From Couchioplanes caeruleus (GTDB taxonomy: Bacteria > Actinomycetota > Actinomycetes > Mycobacteriales > Micromonosporaceae): DNA of 64,000 nucleotides. This document shows positions 14,581 to 23,199 of this stretch, one piece after another. The stretch covers positions 2,115,501 to 2,179,500 of the forward strand of contig NZ_CP092183.1 of the NCBI RefSeq assembly GCF_023499255.1. Direction: 5' to 3'. The notes below the pieces were generated by a model. That model ran no database searches, had not been told where the DNA came from, and saw nothing but the letters and a program-made list of their open reading frames with translations. Position 1 is the stretch's first letter. Each line of letters starts with the position of its first letter. The translations under genes and the position numbers were made by a program.

Positions 14581-17360
14581 GCGGTCTCCCGGACGAGCGG
14601 TGCGCCGGCGCCCTCCATCAGCAGGCGGCCGGCCTCGCCGGCGGGCACCGGGCGGGAGAAGTAGAAGCCCTGCGCGAACGTGCAGCCCATGGCCCGCAGC
14701 GCGGCGAGCTGGCCGTACTCCTCGATGCCCTCGGCCACCGTGGACATGCCGAGGCTCTGGCCGAGCTGGACGATGGTGCTGGCCAGCGCCGCGTCGTCGG
14801 TCTGGCCGCCGAGCCGCTCCACGAACGAGCGGTCGATCTTGAGCGTGTCGACGGGGAACCGGCGCAGGTACGCCAGCGACGAATAGCCGGTGCCGAAGTC
14901 GTCGATCGCCAGCGTCAGGCCGAGCGCCTTGAGCCGGACGAGCTGCGCGAGGTTCTCCTCGGTGTCGGTCATCAGGACGCTCTCGGTCATCTCCAGGCAC
15001 AGCTTGTCGGCCGGCATGCCGGTCTCGGTCAGCACCTCGCGGACCATCGCGGCCAGGTCGCCGCGGTCGAACTGGCGTACCGACACGTTCACGGACATCT
15101 TCATCGGCGGCTGCCCGGTCTCCCGCGACCACTCCACGGCCTGCCGGCACGCCTCGGCGAGCACCCAGCGGCCCAGCGGGACGATCAGCCCGGTCGCCTC
15201 GGCCATGGGGATGAAGTCCAGCGGCGAGATCATCCCGCGGACCGGGTGCTGCCAGCGGACCAGCGCCTCGAACCCGATGACGCTGCTGTCGGCCATGTCG
15301 ATGGTGGGCTGGTAGTGCAGCCTGAGCTCGCCGCGGTCCAAGGCCGTCCGCAGGTCCGCCTCGAGCTGCAGGCGCTCGACGAGCCCCGCCAGCATCTGCG
15401 GGTCGTAGCTGGCGAAGCCGCTGCCGCCGGTCGACTTGGCCCGGTACATGGCCAGGTCGGCGTTGCGCATCAGCTGCTCGGCGTCGCCGGCCTGGGAGTC
15501 GCCGGAGCCGAGGGCCGCGTACGCCGCCAGCCCGACGCTGCCGCGCACGTGCAGGTCGCGCTCGCCGATGCCGAACGGCTCGTGCAGGGCGTCGACGATG
15601 CGCTGGGCCACGGTCTCGCCGTCCGCGGAGCCCAGCTCGGAGCGGATGAGCACCGCGAACTCGTCGCCGCCGAAGCGGGCCACCACGTCGTCCTCGCGGA
15701 CCGCCGCGCGCAGCCGGTCGGCCACCCGGACCAGGAGCTGGTCGCCGGCCAGGTGCCCGAGGCTGTCGTTGACCTCCTTGAAACCGTCGAGGTCGAGGAA
15801 GAGCACGGTGACGTCGTCGTTCTCGCCGCGGGCCTCGAGCGCCTCGGCGACGCGCTCGCGGAACAGCGCGCGGTTGGCGAGCTGGGTGAGGGCGTCGTGG
15901 TACGCCTCGTGCACCAGCTGTTCCTGCAGCTCCTTGCGCTCGCTGATGTCGCGGGTGTTCAGCACGAGGCCGCCGACGTTCGGGTCGGCCTGCAGGTTGG
16001 TGATGGTGATCTCGGCCTGCCGGGTACGCCGGTCCCGGTGCCGCACGGTCAGCTCGATGACCGTGGTCGCGTACGGGCGGCCGCTGACCGAGCGCAGGGC
16101 GTCGGCGAGGCGGCCCGCGGACTCCGGCTCGATGACGCTGGTCAGCCGCCGGCCGGTGAGCACCCGTGCCGGGTAGCCGAAGACCCGGCGGACGGACTCG
16201 CTCTGGTACAGCACCTCGCTGTCCGGGCCGACGACGGTCACCACGTCGGAGCTGTGCTGCACCAGGGCGCGGAAGCGCTGCTCGCTGGCGTACAGCTCGG
16301 CGGTGCGCTCCTCGACGCGGGCCTCGAGGTTGCGGGTCAGCCCGCGGTTCTCCAGCAGCGTGAGGACCTGACGGCCGACGATGAGCAGGATCAGCGCGGA
16401 CCGGCTGTACGCCACGAACGCGCTGCTCTGCCCGGTGCGCGCGAACCACACGACGCTGGTGACCAGGGCGGCCAGCACGGCCACGTACGGCAGCAGCACA
16501 CCGAACGGCTCGGTGCCGGCACCGGACTCGGCGCCGGCGTCCGGGCGCGACACGATCGGGCGGGTGGCGGCCAGCAGGATCAGCGAGAAGCCCGCGAACC
16601 AGCCGATGTCCGTCACGCCGCCGGAGGCGTACGCGCCGATCAGGTTCAGGTAGGCGTACCCGATGTCGGAGATCGCGAAGGCGACGATGCCGGCGCCGAC
16701 CAGCGCGAAGTGCGCGGCCGTGCGGCCGCGGCGGCGCTGCATGGCGAGCAGGTAGACGACGATCGTGACGATGACGACGTCGCCGAGGGGGTACGCGAGG
16801 CTCACGGAGAGCGCCAGCGCGTTGTCGCCGCCGGCCTCGATCAGCGCCTCGACGACGAAGATCCAGGCCATCAGCATGAGCGAGGCGGCGACCATCAGCC
16901 CGTCGAGCACGCTGCGGGCCCGGTTCGCCAGGGTCTGCGTGGCGGCCGGGAGGATCAGCAGGCCGGCCGGGGTGAGCAGCACCATCCCCAGGTAGCCGAT
17001 GTCGGCCTCGGACGGCAGCGGGACCGCGCCGGTGAAGGTGTCGAGCCAGACGGCGCAGGCCTGGCCCAGGCCCCACGAGAGCACGCCCAGCCCGACCAGC
17101 GCCCAGCCGGCCCGCGTCCGGCCGCGGAAGGTGGCGCTGCGCACGAGGCAGGCGACCGCCGCCGAGATCGCGGCGGCGCAGAGCCCGAGGTTCGAGATCA
17201 CCTTGGCGGCCTCCTGGCCGCCCACACCGGTACCGAGCACGACGGCGAACCCCGCCACGACCACGGCGACCGCGGCGCACAGGCGCGCCCAGCCGCGCAG
17301 GCCGGTGGCCTCGCGGCCGGCCGGTGCGGGCGGTGCCGGCGGTTCGCTCGTGGATGCCAT
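14577..17360 (-). CDS. Membrane PAS-GGDEF-EAL bifunctional c-di-GMP protein
   Basis: A 927-residue signalling protein that can both make and break c-di-GMP. Residues about 20-340 hold some ten membrane helices (a MASE-like sensor), then a short coiled segment (NLEARVEERTAELYASEQRF), a PAS domain (about 375-490: ALVQHSSDVVTVVGPDSEVL) and GGDEF (about 505-675) with the intact active motif ARFGGDEFAV and an REDD I-site five residues before it. EAL (about 680-920) keeps FEALVRW, NVSVRQF, CLEMTESV, DDFGTGYSSL, LKIDRSFV and TVAEGIE, all residues needed for metal and substrate. Both domains therefore look active. ATG at 17360 has RBS GGAGAAG. It leads the operon with the decarboxylase and MFS genes. 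Confidence 0.95.
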   Translation of the reverse strand: MASTSEPPAPPAPAGREATGLRGWARLCAAVAVVVAGFAVVLGTGVGGQEAAKVISNLGLCAAAISAAVACLVRSATFRGRTRAGWALVGLGVLSWGLGQACAVWLDTFTGAVPLPSEADIGYLGMVLLTPAGLLILPAATQTLANRARSVLDGLMVAASLMLMAWIFVVEALIEAGGDNALALSVSLAYPLGDVVIVTIVVYLLAMQRRRGRTAAHFALVGAGIVAFAISDIGYAYLNLIGAYASGGVTDIGWFAGFSLILLAATRPIVSRPDAGAESGAGTEPFGVLLPYVAVLAALVTSVVWFARTGQSSAFVAYSRSALILLIVGRQVLTLLENRGLTRNLEARVEERTAELYASEQRFRALVQHSSDVVTVVGPDSEVLYQSESVRRVFGYPARVLTGRRLTSVIEPESAGRLADALRSVSGRPYATTVIELTVRHRDRRTRQAEITITNLQADPNVGGLVLNTRDISERKELQEQLVHEAYHDALTQLANRALFRERVAEALEARGENDDVTVLFLDLDGFKEVNDSLGHLAGDQLLVRVADRLRAAVREDDVVARFGGDEFAVLIRSELGSADGETVAQRIVDALHEPFGIGERDLHVRGSVGLAAYAALGSGDSQAGDAEQLMRNADLAMYRAKSTGGSGFASYDPQMLAGLVERLQLEADLRTALDRGELRLHYQPTIDMADSSVIGFEALVRWQHPVRGMISPLDFIPMAEATGLIVPLGRWVLAEACRQAVEWSRETGQPPMKMSVNVSVRQFDRGDLAAMVREVLTETGMPADKLCLEMTESVLMTDTEENLAQLVRLKALGLTLAIDDFGTGYSSLAYLRRFPVDTLKIDRSFVERLGGQTDDAALASTIVQLGQSLGMSTVAEGIEEYGQLAALRAMGCTFAQGFYFSRPVPAGEAGRLLMEGAGAPLVRETA

Positions 17361-17509
17361 CAGACTCTTCTCCGGTCCGTGGAGCCGTCCCGGGTGAGAC
17401 GGCTGCATGTGCGAGATCGGGTCGGTGGTACCGGAACTTGAGGGCTTCCGGTCCACGAGAGCGACGTCACGGCGGGAGCCAAGGAGGAGCGGCGGCGGCG
17501 CGCACTCAT

Positions 17510-17523
17510 TGACATCGATGAAG
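17510..17523. promoter_or_regulatory. Degenerate copy of the GACATCGATGTC box upstream of GH92-1
   Basis: TGACATCGATGAAG matches the left 11 bases of the 14-bp palindrome found at 38644 and the core of the site at 42196. It lies 54 nt before the GH92-1 ATG at 17577. Confidence 0.5.
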
Positions 17524-17525
17524 TG

Positions 17526-17547
17526 CCCGTGACAACGTTGTCACGGG
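17526..17547. promoter_or_regulatory. Perfect 22-bp inverted repeat in the GH92-1 promoter region
   Basis: Arms CCCGTGACAAC and GTTGTCACGGG are exact reverse complements with no spacer, and the core TGACAACGTTGTCA has the central CG of LacI-family operators. It ends 29 nt before the ATG at 17577, so bound repressor would block transcription or early elongation. Confidence 0.65.
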
Positions 17548-17576
17548 ACGATGACGTCGTTGACCGGAGGTTTTGC

Positions 17577-20500
17577 ATGACCCGTCGGTTCCTAGCCGCC
17601 TCGACCGCATTTCTCGTGTCCGCCGCGGTGCTGCACGCCGCGCCCGCGCAGGCCGCCGAGCCGGCGCCGGTCGACCTGGTCCACCCCTTCGTCGGCACGC
17701 AGAACTTCGGCAACACCTTCCCGGGCGCGAGCGCGCCGTTCGGCATGGTGCAGGTCAGCCCCGACACCGGGGGCCAGGGCGGATACGACTACCAGCAGAA
17801 CAGCATCTACGGCTTCAGCCAGACCCACCTCTCCGGCGTCGGCTGCGGCGTGGCGGGGGAGCTGCCCATGCTGCCCACCACCGGCGCGGTCAGCACCGTC
17901 GACCCGAACGAATACCGCTCGCCGTATTCGCACTCCGATGAGGAAGCGTCGCCCGGCTACTACCGGGTCGGCCTGTCGAAGTACCAGACGAAGGCCGAGC
18001 TGACCGCGACGCCGCGGACGGGCTGGCAGCGCTACACCTTCCCGTCCACCGGGGCCGCGAACGTCCTGTTCAACACCGGCAAGGCCAACCAGTCCGTGTT
18101 CGACTCCGAGATCCACGTGGTCGGGGACCGTACGGTCGAGGGCCGCGTGCACGCCGGCAACTTCTGCGCGGGCAAGGACGACCACACCGTCTACTTCACC
18201 GCCACCTTCGACCGCCCGTTCGCCTCGTACGGCACGTGGCGCGGCTCGACCATCAGCAAGGACTCCCGCGACGCGGCCGGCACGGGCGGCAACGGCGCGT
18301 TCGTCACCTTCGACGCCACCGCCGACAAGGACGTGGTGGTCAAGGTCGCGCTCTCGTACACCGGCCTCGACGGCGCCCGCAAGAACCTGGCCGCGGAGAC
18401 CGGCGACTCGTACGACTTCGACGCCACCCGCGCGAAGCTGCGCCAGACCTGGATCGACGAGCTGAACCGCATCGAGATCGGCGGCGGCGCGGCGGACCGG
18501 CGCAGCGCCTTCTACACCGCGCTGTACCACTCGCTGCTGCACCCCAACGTCGCCGGCGACGTGGACGGCAGGTATGTCGGCTTCGACCGGCAGGTGCACA
18601 CCGCGCAGGGCTACACGCCGTACCAGAACTTCTCGCTGTGGGACACGTACCGTCCGCAGAACCAGCTGCTGGAGATGCTCGCGCCGGACGTGGCGCGCGA
18701 CGTCGCGCTGTCGGTCGTGGCCATCGGCCGCGACGGCGGCTGGCTGCCGCGCTGGGCGCTCGCCAACAGCGAGACCAACATCATGACCGGTGACCCGGTC
18801 ACCCCGTTCCTGGTCGAGGCCTGGTCGAAGGGCCTGCTCGCCGGGCACGAGGAGGAGGCGTACGCGCTGCTGCGCAAGAACGCCACCGCGCAGCCGCCGG
18901 CCGAGTCGCCGTACAACGGGCGCACCGGGCAGGACTACTACGCCGACCGCGGCTACATCCCGTCCGGGCTGCAGCTCGGCAAGGACTGCGTGCACAAGGG
19001 CGGCGACAACGACTGCGTGCACCCCGCTTCCGCCACCCTCGAGTACGCGGCGGCCGACGCGGCCCTGGCCCTGATGGCGCAGGGGCTGGGCAAGTCGGAC
19101 GACGCGGCGCTGTTCGCCGGGCGCGGGCAGTGGTACCGCAACCTGTGGGACTCCTCGATCAAGCAGTTCCGGCCGCGGACCGTCGACGGCACGTGGCTGA
19201 CGCCGTACGACCCGGTCGCCGCGGACGAGCAGTTCCACGAGGGCGGCTCGTACCAGTACCAGTGGCTCGTGCCGCAGGACCCGGCCGGGCTCGTGCAGCT
19301 GATGGGCGGCCGGGCGGCCACCGAGAAGCGGCTCGACGACTTCTTCGTGTACGACAAGCTGCTCACCGACCCGGCCGGCACCGCGCGCGAGGACTGGATC
19401 GCCAGCCCGTACGACTACTACGCGAAGGCCACGTACAACCCGAACAACGAGCCCGACCTGCTCGCGCCGTACATGTACCACTGGGCGGGCGACCCGGCGA
19501 AGACCGCGACCGTCGTCCGGGCGGCGATGACGTTGTTCACCACCGGGCCGGACGGCATGACCGGCAACGACGACCTCGGCACGATGAGCTCCTGGTACGT
19601 CTTCTCCTCGCTGGGCCTCTACCCGACGATGAGCGGCGCCAACTTCCTCGCCGTGTCCAGCCCGCAGTTCCCCTCGGCGAAGGTCAAGGTCGGCGGCAAC
19701 ACCTTCACGATCACCGCACCGGGCGTCTCCGACGCGAACCGCTACATCCAGCGGGTCCGGCTGGACGGGCGCAACCTGGCCAAGAGCTGGGTCGACTGGT
19801 CCGACATCGCCCGCGGCGGCACCCTCGCCCACACGGTCGGCACCAGCCCGTCGGCGTGGGGCACCTCGGTCGCCGCCCAGCCGCCGTCGGTGAACAAGGC
19901 GCCGGCTGACGACCGTACCCATGTGGACGCGACGATCCGCCCGGCGAGCGCGGCCCTGCCCGCCGGCGCGGCCACCGCGCAGCGTGCGACCTTCGAGGTG
20001 GACGTGGTCGGCCAGGCTCCGCTCGCGATCGCCCCGCGGATCACCGCGACCGCCCCGGCCGGCTGGAAGGTGACCGTGTCGCCGCGGCTGCCCAAGGTGC
20101 TCGTCACCCGGCATCTGCCGATCGGCACGACCGCCACGGTCACCGTCGAGGCCCCGGCCGGGATCGCGGCCGGGGCGTACCCGGTCGAGGTCCAGGCCGG
20201 CGCGCCCGGCGCGAACACGGTGAAGCGCACGGCGACGGTCACCGCCTCGCAGCCCACCACCTGCGTCGCCGGCGGTGGGGCCTGCCGCATAGACCTCACC
20301 GCCCAGCGCAACCACGACGGCACGGCGACCGTCGCCGCCACGACCGAGGGCAACTTCGACGGCGGCGGCTGGAGCTACGACGCCGACCTGCTGCCCCCGG
20401 CCGGCCCGGTCACCTGGGACGGCGTGACCTACCAGGCGCCGGACCCGACCGGCACGGCGAAGAACTTCGTCAAGGCCCAGGGTCAGTCGCTGCTGCTGCC

Positions 20501-20816
20501 CACCGGCGACCACTCCGCGGTCAAGCTCGTCGCCACCACCCACAACGGCCCGGTGACGGCGGCCCTGACGATCGGCTACGCCGACGGGACCTCGGCCCCG
20601 GCGACGGTGACGATCGCCGACTGGTGCGGTTCGGCGGCGCCGGGCACCACCGCGGTGCTGGCGATGCCGCACCGGATCAAGGCCGGGCAGGGTGTCGACG
20701 GCCCGCCGGTCAGCCTGTTCGCGGCATCGCTGCCGATCGCCGAGGGCAAGCAGATCCGGTCGATCACGCTGCCGAACGACCCCAGGTTCCACGTGTACGC
20801 GCTGACGCTCGCCTGA
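17577..20816 (+). CDS. Secreted GH92 alpha-mannosidase (1)
   Basis: A 1079-residue exported exo-alpha-mannosidase. Signal peptide MTRRFLAASTAFLVSAAVL is cut near AQAA-E (residue 28). The GH92 region (about 32-775) shows VDLVHPFVGTQ, PGASAPFGMVQVSPD, YGFSQTHLSGVG, FSLWDTYRPQN, GGWLPRWALA, then FHEGGSYQYQWLVPQDP with the candidate acid Glu, and GNDDLGTMSSWYVFSSLG with the base-assisting Asp pair; GH92 is a calcium-dependent inverting family. A NEW3-like beta domain (about 800-900: TVTVEAPAGIAAGAYPVEV) and a C-terminal carbohydrate-binding-like domain (ACRIDLTAQRNHDG to TIADWCGS) follow. The ATG at 17577 is preceded by GGAGG. The linkage preference cannot be read. Two palindromes upstream suggest LacI-type repression. 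Confidence 0.95.
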   Translation: MTRRFLAASTAFLVSAAVLHAAPAQAAEPAPVDLVHPFVGTQNFGNTFPGASAPFGMVQVSPDTGGQGGYDYQQNSIYGFSQTHLSGVGCGVAGELPMLPTTGAVSTVDPNEYRSPYSHSDEEASPGYYRVGLSKYQTKAELTATPRTGWQRYTFPSTGAANVLFNTGKANQSVFDSEIHVVGDRTVEGRVHAGNFCAGKDDHTVYFTATFDRPFASYGTWRGSTISKDSRDAAGTGGNGAFVTFDATADKDVVVKVALSYTGLDGARKNLAAETGDSYDFDATRAKLRQTWIDELNRIEIGGGAADRRSAFYTALYHSLLHPNVAGDVDGRYVGFDRQVHTAQGYTPYQNFSLWDTYRPQNQLLEMLAPDVARDVALSVVAIGRDGGWLPRWALANSETNIMTGDPVTPFLVEAWSKGLLAGHEEEAYALLRKNATAQPPAESPYNGRTGQDYYADRGYIPSGLQLGKDCVHKGGDNDCVHPASATLEYAAADAALALMAQGLGKSDDAALFAGRGQWYRNLWDSSIKQFRPRTVDGTWLTPYDPVAADEQFHEGGSYQYQWLVPQDPAGLVQLMGGRAATEKRLDDFFVYDKLLTDPAGTAREDWIASPYDYYAKATYNPNNEPDLLAPYMYHWAGDPAKTATVVRAAMTLFTTGPDGMTGNDDLGTMSSWYVFSSLGLYPTMSGANFLAVSSPQFPSAKVKVGGNTFTITAPGVSDANRYIQRVRLDGRNLAKSWVDWSDIARGGTLAHTVGTSPSAWGTSVAAQPPSVNKAPADDRTHVDATIRPASAALPAGAATAQRATFEVDVVGQAPLAIAPRITATAPAGWKVTVSPRLPKVLVTRHLPIGTTATVTVEAPAGIAAGAYPVEVQAGAPGANTVKRTATVTASQPTTCVAGGGACRIDLTAQRNHDGTATVAATTEGNFDGGGWSYDADLLPPAGPVTWDGVTYQAPDPTGTAKNFVKAQGQSLLLPTGDHSAVKLVATTHNGPVTAALTIGYADGTSAPATVTIADWCGSAAPGTTAVLAMPHRIKAGQGVDGPPVSLFAASLPIAEGKQIRSITLPNDPRFHVYALTLA

Positions 20817-20834
20817 GCGGGCGCCGGCGGTCGA

Positions 20835-20873
20835 GCCGGGGAGCGGGACCACCCACCGGTCCCGCTCCCCGGC
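20835..20873. terminator. Strong hairpin between convergent GH92-1 and TCO gene
   Basis: A 16-bp perfect stem (GCCGGGGAGCGGGACC with its complement) and 7-nt loop lies 19 nt after the GH92-1 stop and 3 nt before the stop of the convergent minus-strand gene. It can end transcription in both directions. Confidence 0.75.
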
Positions 20874-20876
20874 GCC

Positions 20877-21205
20877 TCACGCGGCGACCAGCCGCAGCTT
20901 CAGGGTGTGCGAGACATCGTCGCTCAGGTTCCCCTCGAAGCCCAGCGCGATGCTGCCCTCGTCGGTGACGCCGAACGACATCTCGACCGTGCTCTCCGCC
21001 AGCTCGAACCGATCGTCGCCGGTCGCCGCGCTCCGGACCGCCCCCCGCCACCGGACCGGGTCACCACCGTGTGCAGGGTCAGCTCCACGCCGGCCACCCG
21101 CAGGTCCCGCCCCGGCTGTGCCTGCGACATCCCGGCCGCGACGATGACCTCCTTGACCGTGCCGATCACGTCCGCGACCGCGACGCCGTCCTCGATGACA
21201 TCCAT
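20877..21205 (-). pseudogene. Trypsin-co-occurring domain (TCO2-like) protein, reading frame interrupted
   Basis: Starts at ATG 21205 with a good RBS (GGAGGAG, 9 nt before). The first frame reads MDVIEDGVAVADVIGTVKEV and continues through LRVAGVELTLHTVVTRSGGG; the matching C-terminal half (FELAESTVEMSFGVTDEG to SHTLKLRLVAA) is in the -1 frame. The switch falls at a run of six G (minus strand; bases 21041-21046). Joined, it gives about 109 residues with the pattern of the small TCO2 domains that accompany trypsin-like or CHAT proteases in bacterial conflict systems. It follows the CHAT gene by 19 nt. The run is one base short: this may be a sequencing error, a true mutation, or programmed frameshifting. 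Confidence 0.6.
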
Positions 21206-21224
21206 GGCCCCGCACTCCTCCTGC

Positions 21225-23137
21225 TCAGACCGCACGGCTGATCGTGGCGGCCGGGTCCCCGTACGCGGTGTACGCCAGCCAGGTGGGATCGCCCGGGTCC
21301 ACGATCGCCTGCCGGGCCCGCAGCGATGCCGTGCCCAGGCCCGCGCCGGCCGTGAGCTCGCCGTAGAACGCCTCGGCGAAACCGGCGGCCCGGGCGCTGC
21401 CGACCGGCCAGAGCGTGCCGACGAACGCGCCCGCGCCGGCCAGCATGAACTGGCTCGCCCAGCCCATCATCCGGGTGTACTCCGGTGCCACGCCGGCGCT
21501 GCGGCAGGCGTTGACGAAGACCAGGGGACGCCGGTCCGCGAACCGCCGCCGCTGCACCGCGCTGTTGAGCATGAGCGGCACGAACGCGCCGCCCTCCATG
21601 GCGATCGCGGACCCGCCCTGCTGCAACGAGAAGGCGTTGTGGCAGGCGAAGTGCAGCAGCCCCACGTCCGGCCCGTCCAGCACCGCCATGAGGTCGTCCA
21701 GGTCCGTCACGTACGCCGGTTCTGCGCCGTCCGCGCCGCCGCCGAGGATGCGGTGCACCGCCACGGCCTCCTCGCGGGCGTTGGCCGGCGAGCGCCCGGG
21801 CACGATGTAGCGCGCGTGGCCGACGGACGACGTCTGTGCGGACAGCGTCCCGAACACCCGCCGCAGCACCGGGAACTGCTCGACGAGGAAGCCGTGGTCC
21901 TCGGTGCGGGTGAGCGGGTACAGCAGCTCCCAGGGCATCCTGTCGTCGGCGCAGGCGATCGTGAACGTGCCGATCTCCCCGCGCAGCTCCCAGAACGCGT
22001 CCTTGATCGGGCCGGGGACCATGTCCTGCCACAGGCCCACGCCGGTCTCCTGCACCCAGCGCCGCGCGGCGGCGGGGCCGTACGCCGCCTGCCCGCCCGC
22101 GAACCGGCGCAGCATGTCGACGGTCCGCTCCACCGCCTGCCCGGGCGCGTCGGTCAGGGACCGGGCCACGATCTGCTCCGACCAGTAGCGGCTCGACGCG
22201 ATCTGGAACGAGTAGCGGCTGCCGTCGAAGCTCACCTGCAGGGTCACGTCGCCCGGCCGGACGACCGGCTCGGCCATGGGGGCGCGGCGGTGCTGCGTAC
22301 GCTCCTCGACCGCGGAGGGCTCGGCGGAGATCTCCAGCGTCAGCTCGGCCAGCGCGGTGCCGCCGATCCACGCCGACAGGTCGAGCCGCAGCAGGCCCAC
22401 CTCGTGCGCGCGCAGGCCGAACCGCACCGGCGCCGAGCCGGCGGCCGGGGGGACGCGTGCGGTGCGGCGGGGAGGCCGGCCCACGGCTCGTCCACCGAGA
22501 TGCGCACCACCAGGCTGAACTCCTGGCCCACCCGGACGCTCGTCGGCAGCTCCGCGGTGAGGAACCGTTCGAGGTCGTCGACGGGCGGCGGCGACGATCG
22601 GACGCCGCCACCGTGCACGGTGCCCGGCCACCAGAGCTCTTCCCGTTCGCGCGCCTTGACGCTCCCGTGCTGTGCCCCGGGGAGTTCTTCCCACCGCGGC
22701 GCCAAGTCCTCTTCGTCCGGCGTGAGTCCGGGTTGTTGCCGTGGTCCGACGGAGAAGACGGTGATGCCCTCGGGCAGGCGTACCTCGTCGCGCGGTCCCG
22801 GCCCGGCCGCCCGCGCCGTGAGGAAGGCCCGGATGACCGGCTCGGGGTCGTTCACGAGGTTGCGGACCACGGCGAGCGGATCGTGCACCCGGAACCCGAC
22901 CTCCACCGGCAGCAGCGGATCGTCATCGGCGGCGACGACGATCCGGTGGTCGGTCGTGTCCACGTCGTACCGCATGCGGTAGGGGAAGAAGAGCTGTTCG
23001 AAGAAGGTGAGCGTCCGCCCGCCCAGCGAGAAGAACTCACCGGAATCGGTGGCGTAGACGACGTGGACGCCGGGCCCGGGCGGGGGACGGACCGGGGACA
23101 CCCGGCGCACCGGCTCGACGCGGAGGATCAACCGCAA
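21225..23137 (-). pseudogene. CHAT-domain (caspase-like) peptidase, reading frame interrupted
   Basis: A caspase-HetF-associated-with-TPR protease gene of about 637 codons. TTG at 23137 opens MRLILRVEPVRRVSPVRP; the first frame continues to VGQEFSLVVRISVDEPWAG. From about base 22450 on, the coding signal moves to the -1 frame (RFGLRAHEVGLLRLDLSAW), with the switch at a run of six C (minus strand; bases 22447-22452). The C-terminal CHAT domain has the His of LLHFACHNAFSLQQG and the Cys of LVFVNACRSAGVAPEY, the catalytic dyad, plus GWASQFMLAGAGAFVGTLWP. The N-terminal half looks like a beta-rich ligand-sensing region. As in similar actinobacterial pairs, the small TCO gene follows. Whether the protein is made intact depends on the frame offset being real. 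Confidence 0.75.
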
Positions 23138-23165
23138 GGCGTCTCACCCATCCCGCCATTATGGA

Positions 23166-23194
23166 CCCGGGGCGGCCGTCGTGGCCGCCCCGGG
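23166..23194. terminator. Hairpin downstream of the GH53 gene
   Basis: A 12-bp perfect stem (CCCGGGGCGGCC with GGCCGCCCCGGG) and 5-nt loop just after the GH53 stop (23200, minus strand). It would end the galactan operon before the CHAT gene. Confidence 0.7.
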
Positions 23195-23199
23195 ATCCG

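Noticed and set aside
14529..17441. Long plus-strand open frame opposite the GGDEF-EAL gene
   Set aside because: The minus strand has intact catalytic motifs; the plus frame encodes repetitive low-complexity sequence with no recognised domain.
17592..20852. Long minus-strand open frame opposite GH92-1
   Set aside because: GH92-1 motifs are on the plus strand; the opposite frame is a GC-rich shadow.
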